A stretch of 44,871 nucleotides of DNA from Bacteroidales bacterium (GTDB lineage Bacteria; Bacteroidota; Bacteroidia; Bacteroidales; UBA932). Every line of letters starts with the position of its first letter. The first letter of the stretch is position 1. Position numbers and translations under genes: made by a program. Below the pieces are notes generated by a model, which saw only the letters and a program-made list of their open reading frames with translations, ran no database searches and was not told the DNA's origin. The stretch spans positions 1 to 44,871 of the forward strand of contig JAFZBF010000017.1 in assembly GCA_017561885.1 (NCBI GenBank), written 5' to 3'. Below are positions 26,644-35,347 of this stretch, piece by piece.

Positions 26644-28467
26644 CGAAAAAGCCTGGAGTTCGCACAAATGGCTGTAAAGACCTTTTGCCTTGATCAGCTC
26701 TTCGTGTGTGCCGCGCTCTGCTATGCGGCCTTTCTGGAGTACGATTATTTCATCCGCATGGCGGATAGTGGAAAGCCTGTGGGCGATTACCAGACAGGTG
26801 CGGTTGGTCATCAACCTGGTCAGGGCGTCCTGCACCAGCTTTTCGCTTTCGGTGTCGAGAGATGATGTGGCTTCATCCAATATCAGGAAGGGCGGGTTCT
26901 TGAGCACGGCCCTGGCTATCGCGATCCTCTGTCGCTGTCCTCCGGAAAGTTTCGCCCCCCGGTCGCCGATGTTCGTCATATACTCCTTATCCATTCTGGA
27001 GATGAATTCATCCGCATTGGCGATTGCGGCGGCTTCTTCAACCTGTTTCTGGCTGACACCTTCCATACCGAAAGTGATGTTGCCGTAGACAGTGTCGTTG
27101 AAAAGGATTGGTTCCTGGGTGACGATGCCCATAATGGATCGCAGTGATGCGATGCTGAGACTGCGGATATTCCTGCCGTCGATCAGAATGTCTCCTTCGC
27201 AAGAATCCCAGAAGCGGGGGATGAGGTCTGCAAGAGTGGATTTGCCGGCTCCTGACGGCCCGACTATGGCCACGGTCCTGCCTTTGGGAATAATGAGGTC
27301 GATGTCTTCAAGAACAGGCTCGCCGCCGTATGAGAAGCTGACCTTGCGGAATTCGATGCTGTCGTTGAATCCGTCCAGCACAACTGGTTTTTCGCTCTCC
27401 TTTATGCTGTTTTCGGCATCGAGGATTTCGAAAATCCTGCCTGCCGACACCAGGCCTTTCTGGATGGCGGCATAAGAAGTGGCCATTGCCTTGGCGGGTT
27501 CAAGGACCCTCCAGTAGAAGCCGATGTACACTACGAATGTAGACCAGCTCATCCCAAGCTGTCCGCGGTAGTTCAGCCATCCGCCGTACAGCAGGACGAC
27601 GGCAGCCACTGTAATACCCAGGAATTCTGATACCGGAGATGCCAGTTCCTGCCTGTTCGAGACGGCGAGACTGATGCGCCTGTGGGCCTCGTTGTCCTTG
27701 TCAAACTGTCCCTCTACATATTTCTGGGCATTGAATGCCTTGATAATGCGGGAACCCGAGATAGCTTCTTCGAAGTGGCTCAGTATCCTTCCCATCAGCG
27801 TCTGGGTTTCGACCGCGTCTCTGCGCAGCCTTCCGGTTATCTTGCTGATGACAATTGCAGACAGAGGGAGTGCGATGAGGGAAACCAGCGTGAGCCTGGG
27901 GGACATGAAGAACAGCGCCGCCAGGAATCCTGCCACCAGCAGCGGTTCCCTGAAGAATATGTGGAAACTGCCGGCGATGGTATTCTGCACCTCGCTCACG
28001 TCATTGGATATGCTGGAAAGAATGTCTCCCTTGCGGCGGTTGTTGAAATACCCTACGTCAAGGCCGGCTATCTTCCTGAAGAGGTCGGTCCGCAGGTTGT
28101 ACATCAGCCTGGTCTTCATCTTGACCAGGATTCTCTGTGACAGATATCTGCAGATGTTGGAAAGCAGAGTGGCGGCTACAAGGGCGAGGCATACGAAGAC
28201 AAGACCGCGCAGGAAGCCGTTACCGTTCACGATACCGCTGAGTAGATGGTTGAACGCACCCTCGACATATTCAAGCGAAAAGCTGAATTCCGGCATCGTG
28301 GCGGCAGATGCAGCCTTGCCGGGTTCGAACAGCATCGACAGTACCGGGCCGATGAGGGCGTAGTTCGCCACTCCGAAGATTACGGAGAGTATCGACAGCA
28401 ATAAATACGGCGGCCAGTATCGCCCCAGAGGTTTTGCATAAGACAATATCCTCTTGTAGGTTTCCAT
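26641..28467 (-). CDS. ABC transporter ATP-binding/permease protein, MsbA-like
   Basis: The product is 608 residues: an N-terminal six-helix exporter domain (about 1-335) fused to an ATPase (about 370-600). The ATPase has Walker A GPSGAGKST (403-411), signature LSGGQ (507-511), Walker B FLILDE (527-532) and the H-loop IAHRLS. This is the half-transporter layout of MsbA, which forms a homodimer and flips lipid A; other substrates such as drugs or glycolipids are possible. It follows the FKBP gene by 33 bp and shares its direction. Confidence 0.92.
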   Translation of the reverse strand: METYKRILSYAKPLGRYWPPYLLLSILSVIFGVANYALIGPVLSMLFEPGKAASAATMPEFSFSLEYVEGAFNHLLSGIVNGNGFLRGLVFVCLALVAATLLSNICRYLSQRILVKMKTRLMYNLRTDLFRKIAGLDVGYFNNRRKGDILSSISNDVSEVQNTIAGSFHIFFREPLLVAGFLAALFFMSPRLTLVSLIALPLSAIVISKITGRLRRDAVETQTLMGRILSHFEEAISGSRIIKAFNAQKYVEGQFDKDNEAHRRISLAVSNRQELASPVSEFLGITVAAVVLLYGGWLNYRGQLGMSWSTFVVYIGFYWRVLEPAKAMATSYAAIQKGLVSAGRIFEILDAENSIKESEKPVVLDGFNDSIEFRKVSFSYGGEPVLEDIDLIIPKGRTVAIVGPSGAGKSTLADLIPRFWDSCEGDILIDGRNIRSLSIASLRSIMGIVTQEPILFNDTVYGNITFGMEGVSQKQVEEAAAIANADEFISRMDKEYMTNIGDRGAKLSGGQRQRIAIARAVLKNPPFLILDEATSSLDTESEKLVQDALTRLMTNRTCLVIAHRLSTIRHADEIIVLQKGRIAERGTHEELIKAKGLYSHLCELQAFS

Positions 28468-28500
28468 ACTGGCCGCTGGATAGTGTCGCCTTACGGCGGA

Positions 28501-29202
28501 TTATTCTGCGTTGGCGTGCTTTACTTCGATGAGGTCAACTTCGAATACGAGAGTTTCGTTGGCGCCGGTAGGGCCGTTCTCGCCGTATGCAAGGTCGCTG
28601 GGAACATAGAGCATGATCTTGCCGCCTTCGTCGATAAGCTGGAGGCCTTCGATCCAACCGGGGATCACGTTGGTAAGCGGGAAGGTAACGGGCTCGCCTT
28701 CGGTAGAAGTTTCGAGGACTTCACCGTCTACAGATGTGAGTGTATAGTGAGCGGTTACTGTGTCCAATGCTGAAGTGGGGAAATTGCCGTTTCCGTTCTT
28801 GAGGATCTTATAGTGGAGACCGCTCTCGGTAACAACTACTCCTTCTTCCTTGGCGATTTTTGCAAGGAAGGCTTCACCTTTAGCTTTGTTTTCCTCGCCG
28901 ACAGCTGTCCTTCTCTTCTGCATGAAAGAATTCATCCTGTCGTTTACGAAGCTTGATTCGAACTGGCTGTCATCCTTGAAATAGTCTTTGTATCCTTTGA
29001 TAATCTGGCCCAGGTTCATGTCACCGAGATCGTTCATCTTGACCATCTGGCCGAAATAAACGCCAAGTGCATAGCTGGCGCTGTCGATGTCAGCTTTTGA
29101 TATTGATTTGGGCTGGGGGTCCGACTTGGGAGAAGATACGCTGCAGGCGGCGAACATAAGAGTTGCCAATACAGCTGCTGAGATTAATTTGATGTATTTC
29201 AT
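28501..29202 (-). CDS. FKBP-type peptidyl-prolyl isomerase, lipoprotein
   Basis: The product is 233 residues. The signal peptide ends in lipobox FAAC (Cys 20), so it is lipid-anchored. An FKBP-type N-terminal dimerisation domain covers about 38-120 (SYALGVYFGQMVK early). The catalytic FKBP domain covers about 137-229: VTAHYTLTSVDGEVLETS, VIPGWIEGLQLIDEGGKIML and YVPSDLAYGENG. It catalyses proline isomerisation and helps fold envelope proteins. The gene heads the minus-strand run to the GSCFA gene and diverges from recQ. Confidence 0.93.
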   Translation of the reverse strand: MKYIKLISAAVLATLMFAACSVSSPKSDPQPKSISKADIDSASYALGVYFGQMVKMNDLGDMNLGQIIKGYKDYFKDDSQFESSFVNDRMNSFMQKRRTAVGEENKAKGEAFLAKIAKEEGVVVTESGLHYKILKNGNGNFPTSALDTVTAHYTLTSVDGEVLETSTEGEPVTFPLTNVIPGWIEGLQLIDEGGKIMLYVPSDLAYGENGPTGANETLVFEVDLIEVKHANAE

Positions 29203-29264
29203 ATTGCTTGCTAAAATTTGATTATCACAATAGTGGCGCGAAAGTAAGAATTTTTATCCAATTC

Positions 29265-29297
29265 TTTTGTCATTAAGCCGGATAATTAGTACATTTA
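29265..29297 (+). promoter_or_regulatory. Putative promoter of recQ
   Basis: TTTTG (29265-29269), a 20-bp spacer and TACATTTA (29290-29297) fit the -33/-7 consensus with one mismatch. It lies 21 bp before the recQ start. Confidence 0.45.
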
Positions 29298-29318
29298 AAG
29301 ATAGATTCGTCGGAATTT

Positions 29319-31526
29319 ATGGATATAACTTCTTCTGATCTTCACGCCAAGTTAAAAAGCTTTTTCGGCTTCGATACCTTCAAGGGCCTCCAGGAAGAGA
29401 TAATAATGCATCTCATCGGAGGCGGAAACGCTTTTGTGCTTATGCCGACCGGAGGAGGAAAGTCCCTGTGCTATCAGCTGCCTGCATTGTGTATGGAAGG
29501 CACGGCCATAGTCATATCTCCGCTGATCGCCTTGATGAAGAACCAGGTCGATGCAATAAGGGGTTTTGTGCAGAACAAGGAGGGAATCGCCCATTTCCTG
29601 AATTCCTCCCTTTCCAAGACTCAGGTGCAGCTGGTCAAGGAGAATCTGACCGAGGGCATTACCAAATTGCTTTATGTGGCCCCCGAATCGCTTACCAAAG
29701 AAGAAAACATCGCCTTTCTCAAGACTCTCAAGATTTCTTTCTACGCTATTGACGAAGCACACTGCATATCCGAGTGGGGACACGACTTCAGACCGGAATA
29801 CCGCCGCATCCACGAGATTATCGAGAGGATTGGAAAGGCTCCCGTCATTGCGCTGACCGCCACTGCGACCCCCAAGGTGCAGTCCGATATCCAGAAGAAC
29901 CTGGGTATGATGGACGCCAAGGTGTTCAAGTCTTCTTTCAACAGGCCTAACCTGTATTATGAGATTCGCGACAAGTCCAATCCCAAGAGAGACATAGTCA
30001 GGTTCATAAAGGACAATCCGGGCAAAAGCGGAATAATCTACTGTCTCAGCCGCAAGAAAGTCGAAGAGCTTGCACAGCTGCTGAACATGAACGGCATCAA
30101 GGCCCTGCCTTACCACGCCGGTCTCGATGCTGCCACCCGTTCGCACAACCAGGACGCTTTCCTGATGGAAGAAATCGACGTGATTGTGGCTACCATCGCT
30201 TTCGGAATGGGCATCGACAAGCCCGATGTGCGTTTCGTCATCCATTACGACATTCCAAAGAGCCTCGAAGGCTACTATCAGGAGACAGGACGTGCCGGAA
30301 GGGATGGCGCTGAAGGAAAGTGCATAGCCTTCTACAGCTACAAGGATATCCAGAAGCTGGAGAAGTTCATGCAGGGCAAGCCTATATCCGAGCAGGAGAT
30401 AGGCAAGCAGCTGCTGCTGGATGTGGTGTCTTACGCAGAGACCAACCAGTGCCGCCGCAAGATACTGCTGAACTATTTCGGAGAAGACTTTACCGATTGC
30501 AACTGCGGCGCCTGCGACAACTGTCTTGTGCCCAAGGTGCAGTTCGACGGAAAGACCCAGATGTGTCTGGTCATGGAACTCATCCTCTCCCTGAAGGAGA
30601 ACTTCAAGGCCGAATATCTTGCCGATATCCTTTCAGGCGTCTCGAATTCCGTCATTAAGTCGTACAATCATCACAAGCATCCGCTCTTCGGTGCGGGAAA
30701 AGGGAAAGGTCCGAGATTCTGGGCTGCTGTGATACGCCAGGGGCTTGTGCTGCACCTGCTTGACAAGGATATCGAGCGTTACGGACTCATTTTCGTGACT
30801 CCCGAAGGCATGAAGTTCTACAAGACTCCATATACCATAATGCTGACCGAGGACCGCACGTTCGTGGACGGCGAGGATGACGACGACAGCGATGCCCTGA
30901 TAAGTCCGAAGCACGTTCCTGCCGGAGGCGGCGGAGATCCCGTGCTGCTCGCTATGCTCAAGGATGTACGCAAGTCGGTTTCCCGCAAGGTGAACCTTCC
31001 TGCCTGGATCGTCTTCTCGGACCAGTCTCTTGAGGATATGTCCATAATGTATCCTGTCACCATCGATGAACTGAAGACCTGTCAGGGTGTCGGCGAAGGC
31101 AAGGCCCGCAAGTTCGGAAGGGAATTCATATCCCTCATTGCCAAATATGTCAAAGAGAATGATATCCTCAGGCCTGACGATTTTGTCGTGAGGACAGCAG
31201 CTAACAAGTCGGCGGTCAAAGTGTTCATCATCCAGAGCATAGACCGCAAGATTCCTTTCGAGGACATAGCGCGTGCCAAGGATATGGAGATGGAAGAGCT
31301 GATTACCGAACTCGAAAGCATTGTCAACTCAGGCACGAGGATCAATATCGACTATTATATCCGTCAGCATCTGGACGAAGACAAGATGGATGAGATATAT
31401 GAATACTTCAAGGAAGAGGCTCAGAGCGATTCTGTATCCGACGCATTGAAGGAACTCGGCCCCGACTTCGAAGAAGAGGAGGTCCGTCTGGTCCGCATCA
31501 AGTTCATCTCTGAACTCGGCAACTGA
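29319..31526 (+). CDS. recQ: ATP-dependent DNA helicase RecQ
   Basis: The product is 735 residues. Walker A reads MPTGGGKS (42-49), and the DEAH box (145-148) and motif VI TGRAGRDG are intact. The RecQ zinc site is present (CRRKILLNYFGEDF, then CNCGACDNC, about 377-401), followed by a winged-helix RQC region and an HRDC domain (LPAWIVFSDQSLEDM, CQGVGEGKARKFG). It unwinds DNA 3' to 5' in recombination repair. Extra C-terminal sequence after the HRDC (about 620-735) may form another helical domain. Its last 23 bp overlap tilS, which is read from the other strand. Confidence 0.96.
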   Translation: MDITSSDLHAKLKSFFGFDTFKGLQEEIIMHLIGGGNAFVLMPTGGGKSLCYQLPALCMEGTAIVISPLIALMKNQVDAIRGFVQNKEGIAHFLNSSLSKTQVQLVKENLTEGITKLLYVAPESLTKEENIAFLKTLKISFYAIDEAHCISEWGHDFRPEYRRIHEIIERIGKAPVIALTATATPKVQSDIQKNLGMMDAKVFKSSFNRPNLYYEIRDKSNPKRDIVRFIKDNPGKSGIIYCLSRKKVEELAQLLNMNGIKALPYHAGLDAATRSHNQDAFLMEEIDVIVATIAFGMGIDKPDVRFVIHYDIPKSLEGYYQETGRAGRDGAEGKCIAFYSYKDIQKLEKFMQGKPISEQEIGKQLLLDVVSYAETNQCRRKILLNYFGEDFTDCNCGACDNCLVPKVQFDGKTQMCLVMELILSLKENFKAEYLADILSGVSNSVIKSYNHHKHPLFGAGKGKGPRFWAAVIRQGLVLHLLDKDIERYGLIFVTPEGMKFYKTPYTIMLTEDRTFVDGEDDDDSDALISPKHVPAGGGGDPVLLAMLKDVRKSVSRKVNLPAWIVFSDQSLEDMSIMYPVTIDELKTCQGVGEGKARKFGREFISLIAKYVKENDILRPDDFVVRTAANKSAVKVFIIQSIDRKIPFEDIARAKDMEMEELITELESIVNSGTRINIDYYIRQHLDEDKMDEIYEYFKEEAQSDSVSDALKELGPDFEEEEVRLVRIKFISELGN

Positions 31527-32823
31527 TTCTGACTATTCTTTTTGTGGCTGATGTCACTCTGTACCGGTCGTCGATGCGGAGGCCGGCGATGCACACTATC
31601 TGTTCGCAACCCTGTGCATCCAGGGTCGTTATGACTGTCTGGCGCTGCTTCTGCTCAAGGTCGAGCTTGAGGTCGGTGAAGAAATCGCTCAGTTTGCGGA
31701 AGCCCTTCATTCCGAAAGGTCTGAACCGGTCGGCGGCTTGCCATCGACGGCAGGAGAGGGGCAGAGAGACCTTGTCGGCATCGACGAACAGGATGCTGCC
31801 GTCTTTCGAACGCGGATCGAAGTCTTTTCCTATGTCGAACACTGAGATGTCGACCTGTACCGGATCGGTGTCCGCAAGGGGGTAGACTTTCAGGAACTGC
31901 CTGTCACGTATTAATTTGTGGGTGCTGCTGAAGAATGACTTGCCGCTCTGGCCTTCGAGTGACACCAGTATGTCGGCCAGTACGTCTTCATTGAACCCGA
32001 ACGGCTGCAGCAGCCTGAACAGCCAGTAGCGCTGCTGGCTTTCTTCTGCCAGCTTTGCGATGTCTATGCAGAACGCATCATCTTCGTTGCGGGAAAGCCG
32101 GGCTTTTTTCTGTTCAAACAATTCGTCCAGCACGGCTTCGATCTCTGCGAAGTGAGCCATCTCGCGGCTGGATGTCTCGAGGAAAGAAGGGTTGATCTGC
32201 GCGAACTGGGGAAAGACCTCGTTGCGTATGCGGTTGCGGACGAAACGGCTGTCCCAGTTTGTAATATCCTCGCGGTGCAGTATGCCGTTCTCCATGGCAA
32301 ATTCTTCGATTTCTTCACGGGTGAAGGCCAGCATCGGCCGCATTATCTTGCCGCTGAGCTCCTTCATCCCTGCTATTCCACGGATGCCGGTGCCGCGCAG
32401 CAGGTTGAGGTACATCGTCTCTGCCGCGTCGTTGCGGTTGTGAGCGACGGCGAGATAGTCGAAGCCGTGCTCCGTCAGAAGAACACCGAACCACTTGTAA
32501 CGCAACTCGCGGGCGGCCATCTCGATCGAGATGCCTTTGTCGGCCGCATAGCTTCGGGTGTCGAAACGTTCCGTGAAGAATTCCACGCCGTTGGATGCGG
32601 CCCAATCCCTGACGAATGTCTCGTCTCCGTCGCTGTCTTCGCCTCTGAGCGTAAAATTGACGTGGGCGACGGCAAATTCAGGGTGCAATCTGCTGTTCTT
32701 GAAGAGGGCGGCCATGCACATGGAGTCGACGCCTCCGCTGACTCCCAGCAGAAAGCGTCCGCCAGCCTCTCCTGTCAGCCGCAGGAGGGTCTTGTCGAAA
32801 ACTCCCTGTAGAGAACGGGACAT
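31504..32823 (-). CDS. tilS: tRNA(Ile)-lysidine synthetase
   Basis: The product is 439 residues. The N-terminal PP-loop ATPase motif SGGVDS (29-34) is intact, with RGTGIRGIAGM and NWDSRFVRNRIRNEVFP as further TilS markers. The C-terminal substrate-binding domain is present (FRPFGMKGFRKLSDFF). It converts the C34 wobble base of an AUA-decoding tRNA-Ile to lysidine, an essential step. Its start overlaps the DUF3078 stop by one base (TGATG), so translation is coupled. Its 3' end overlaps recQ by 23 bp. Confidence 0.95.
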   Translation of the reverse strand: MSRSLQGVFDKTLLRLTGEAGGRFLLGVSGGVDSMCMAALFKNSRLHPEFAVAHVNFTLRGEDSDGDETFVRDWAASNGVEFFTERFDTRSYAADKGISIEMAARELRYKWFGVLLTEHGFDYLAVAHNRNDAAETMYLNLLRGTGIRGIAGMKELSGKIMRPMLAFTREEIEEFAMENGILHREDITNWDSRFVRNRIRNEVFPQFAQINPSFLETSSREMAHFAEIEAVLDELFEQKKARLSRNEDDAFCIDIAKLAEESQQRYWLFRLLQPFGFNEDVLADILVSLEGQSGKSFFSSTHKLIRDRQFLKVYPLADTDPVQVDISVFDIGKDFDPRSKDGSILFVDADKVSLPLSCRRWQAADRFRPFGMKGFRKLSDFFTDLKLDLEQKQRQTVITTLDAQGCEQIVCIAGLRIDDRYRVTSATKRIVRISCRVQR

Positions 32824-33743
32824 CAGAAAGTATAAGAGAAGCTCAGGCCTGAAATCTCCTTGAACTGTACTCCGGGCACCTTTACGACATTTCCTTGATC
32901 GTCATACACCGGCTTTCCAGCCGCATCAGTCTTGTCGATGTGGTGGATGGTATCGTCGTAGATCAGATAGGTCCTGAGGGTGACGGCAAGGAATTTGGTC
33001 AGCTGGGCGGTGATGTTCACGTCCCAGTTCACCTTGATGTTCTGCGGCTTGTTGAGGTAGTCGGAGAACAGGGTGAGGGAGGTGTTGGCCTTGAAGTCCT
33101 CGATCTTCACGGCAGCGTCCAACTTGAGCTGGGCACCGAGCTCATACCTTACGCACTGGTCAGGAGCGTTACCGTACAGGGCCCTGAGGTCGGGATCCTT
33201 TACGATCACCAGATTGCTGGTGAGAGGCGAGAATGTGATGGATACGTCAGGTTTGGGGGTATAGGTCATACCAAAACCGAGAGAAGTGTAGGCTGGTGCG
33301 AAGAAATTTGATACTATCGGACTGCCCTTCGTGCTCTTGTAACCGGTAGTGAACTGAGTGCGGAAGTTGTAGATTACCGAGAAATACAGCTTCTCGGCAG
33401 CTTTGTATCCATATTTGCTGTCGAGGATGATGCGGTCGTCGCTCTTCTTGAAGCCTTCTCCCATATTCTGGATGAAACCGTAGCCGAACTGTGCACGGTT
33501 GTCCCAGATGGACTTGTTCTTTGCGTAATTGGCGTTGAAGTCGAGATATGAGTTCAACGAAACGGAACCGTAGCCGCCTGCGGCCCAGTCCATAAGAGAT
33601 ACCTGTGAGAAACCGAGCTGCGTCAGCAGCGAAGTCTTCCAGTATTTGGGCGCCTCCACCTTGGCGGAGTCGGCGGGCTGCTCCTGCGCAAACATAGCAG
33701 TGGCGCAGAGCACAATCATTACAGTAACCAGAATCTTTTTCAT
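32823..33743 (-). CDS. DUF3078 domain-containing outer-membrane-like protein
   Basis: The product is 306 residues with a signal peptide (about 1-19, ending MFA before QEQP). Motifs fit DUF3078: YWKTSLLTQLGFSQVSL, then WAAGGYGSVSLNSYLD, and the C-terminal FSYTF ends in aromatic Phe, as in outer-membrane beta-barrel proteins. Alternating strands across the length support a barrel. Function is unknown. It lies between proS (18 bp away) and tilS (1-bp overlap), so the three probably share a transcript. Confidence 0.87.
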   Translation of the reverse strand: MKKILVTVMIVLCATAMFAQEQPADSAKVEAPKYWKTSLLTQLGFSQVSLMDWAAGGYGSVSLNSYLDFNANYAKNKSIWDNRAQFGYGFIQNMGEGFKKSDDRIILDSKYGYKAAEKLYFSVIYNFRTQFTTGYKSTKGSPIVSNFFAPAYTSLGFGMTYTPKPDVSITFSPLTSNLVIVKDPDLRALYGNAPDQCVRYELGAQLKLDAAVKIEDFKANTSLTLFSDYLNKPQNIKVNWDVNITAQLTKFLAVTLRTYLIYDDTIHHIDKTDAAGKPVYDDQGNVVKVPGVQFKEISGLSFSYTF

Positions 33744-33761
33744 ATGAGTGCAGAATAGAGG

Positions 33762-35240
33762 TTAGTATGCTTTTGCGAATACCACGCGGCGTGCGCTCGG
33801 CTTGCCTGAATAAACGCATTTGCCGGGCTCCTCGCAGACGAAGCTGTCGACAGGTATGCAGCGGATGGTGGCTTTTGTCTCTTCCTGTATCTTGAGCTCG
33901 GTCTCCGTAGTGCCGTCCCAGTGGCAGAGGAGGAAATAACCCTGCTCGATCTTTTCCTTGAATTCATCCCAGGTGTCTACCTTAATGGTATGAGCCTCGC
34001 GGAAGTCCAGAGCTTTCTGGTAAATGTTCTTCTGGATGTCGTCCATCAGTTTGAGAACATAATCGGCGATGCCTTCCTGCGGCACAGAATCCTTTGTGAG
34101 GGTGTCTCTGCGGGCAAGTTCCACGGTGCCTGATGCGAGGTCGCGGGGACCCATCGCGATACGGCAGGGAACGCCTTTGAGTTCCCATTCGGCGAACTTG
34201 AAGCCGGGACGGAGGTTGTCGCGGTCGTCGATCTTGACGGTAAGGCCCTTGGCTTCCATTTCGGCTTTGAGGGCTTCCATTTTCTCTACCAGTGCTGAAT
34301 GCTCTTCAGGAGTCTTGAAGATCGGAACCATTACAACGTGGATGGGAGCAAGTTTCGGAGGAAGCACGAGGCCGTTGTCATCGCTGTGCGCCATGATAAG
34401 GGCACCCATCAGGCGGGTTGAAACGCCCCATGATGTAGCCCATACATATTCCAGGTTGCCCTCCTTGTTGGCATACTGGACATCGAAAGCCTTGGCGAAG
34501 TTCTGTCCGAGGAAGTGGGAGGTTCCGGCCTGCAACGCCTTGCCGTCCTGCATCATAGCCTCGATGCAATAAGTGTCGATGGCTCCTGCGAATCGTTCGC
34601 TTTCGGATTTGTGGCCGACGATTACCGGGACTGCCATATAGTTTCTTGCGAAATCAGCATATACGCCTACCATCTTCTCGGCTTCTGCAACGGCCTCGGC
34701 CGCAGTGGCATGAGCGGTGTGGCCTTCCTGCCAGAGGAATTCGGCGGTACGAAGGAAGAGACGGGTGCGCATCTCCCAGCGGACTACGTTGGCCCATTGG
34801 TTTATCAGCAGGGGGAGGTCCCTCCACGACTTGATCCAGTTCTTGTATGTATTCCAGATGATGGTTTCAGAAGTAGGACGTATGATGAGCTCTTCTTCAA
34901 GTCTGGCGGCCGGGTCTACTACGACACCGCTGCCGTCGGGATTGTTCATCAGCCTGTGGTGGGTCACCACGGCGCATTCCTTTGCGAAGCCTTCTACGTG
35001 CTCGGCTTCCTTGCTCAGGAATGATTTGGGAATGAAGAGCGGAAAATATGCATTGCTGTGCCCGGTGTCCTTGAACATCTTGTCAAGAGAGTGCTGCATC
35101 TTCTCCCAGATGGCATAGCCATAAGGTTTGATCACCATGCAGCCTCTGACTGCTGAATTCTCCGCGAGATCGGCTTTGACAACCAGGTCATTGTACCATT
35201 GAGAGTAATTGTCGCTCCTGCTGGTCAGTTCTTTGGCCAT
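33762..35240 (-). CDS. proS: Prolyl-tRNA synthetase, archaeal/eukaryote type
   Basis: The product is 492 residues from the ATG at 35240 ([16 protein letters not shown]). A longer open frame has an unlikely extension of 18 codons. Class II motifs are visible: RPTSETIIW and [29 protein letters not shown]. The protein lacks the editing insertion of E. coli ProRS and ends in a Tyr (VVFAKAY), as in the archaeal/eukaryote-type enzymes that Bacteroidota carry. It attaches proline to tRNA. A -7 element TACTTTTG (35319-35312, minus) lies 71 nt upstream. Confidence 0.95.
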   Translation of the reverse strand: MAKELTSRSDNYSQWYNDLVVKADLAENSAVRGCMVIKPYGYAIWEKMQHSLDKMFKDTGHSNAYFPLFIPKSFLSKEAEHVEGFAKECAVVTHHRLMNNPDGSGVVVDPAARLEEELIIRPTSETIIWNTYKNWIKSWRDLPLLINQWANVVRWEMRTRLFLRTAEFLWQEGHTAHATAAEAVAEAEKMVGVYADFARNYMAVPVIVGHKSESERFAGAIDTYCIEAMMQDGKALQAGTSHFLGQNFAKAFDVQYANKEGNLEYVWATSWGVSTRLMGALIMAHSDDNGLVLPPKLAPIHVVMVPIFKTPEEHSALVEKMEALKAEMEAKGLTVKIDDRDNLRPGFKFAEWELKGVPCRIAMGPRDLASGTVELARRDTLTKDSVPQEGIADYVLKLMDDIQKNIYQKALDFREAHTIKVDTWDEFKEKIEQGYFLLCHWDGTTETELKIQEETKATIRCIPVDSFVCEEPGKCVYSGKPSARRVVFAKAY

Positions 35241-35268
35241 ATTGTTTTTATTTTGGTATAGAATTTGA

Positions 35269-35319
35269 TAAATTTGCTCTGCAAACCGTTTCAAAGCAGT
35301 TTTAGCGGTAGCAAAAGTA
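35269..35319. promoter_or_regulatory. Overlapping divergent promoters of proS and the aromatic-rich lipoprotein
   Basis: TAAATTTG (35269-35276, plus) and TACTTTTG (35319-35312, minus) both match TAnnTTTG. They face each other, so the two 5' untranslated regions would overlap and each transcript would start inside the other's promoter region. Confidence 0.4.
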
Positions 35320-35335
35320 ATAAAAATAACTTACA

Positions 35336-35343
35336 TAGGAGGT
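35336..35343 (+). promoter_or_regulatory. Strong Shine-Dalgarno before the aromatic-rich lipoprotein
   Basis: AGGAGGTA ends 4 nt before the ATG at 35348. It is nearly perfectly complementary to a canonical 16S 3' end and unusual in this window, where most genes have none. Confidence 0.6.
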
Positions 35344-35347
35344 AACC

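Noticed and set aside
29352..30245. Minus-strand frame in recQ
   Set aside because: recQ motifs are intact on the plus strand; this frame has no recognisable domain.
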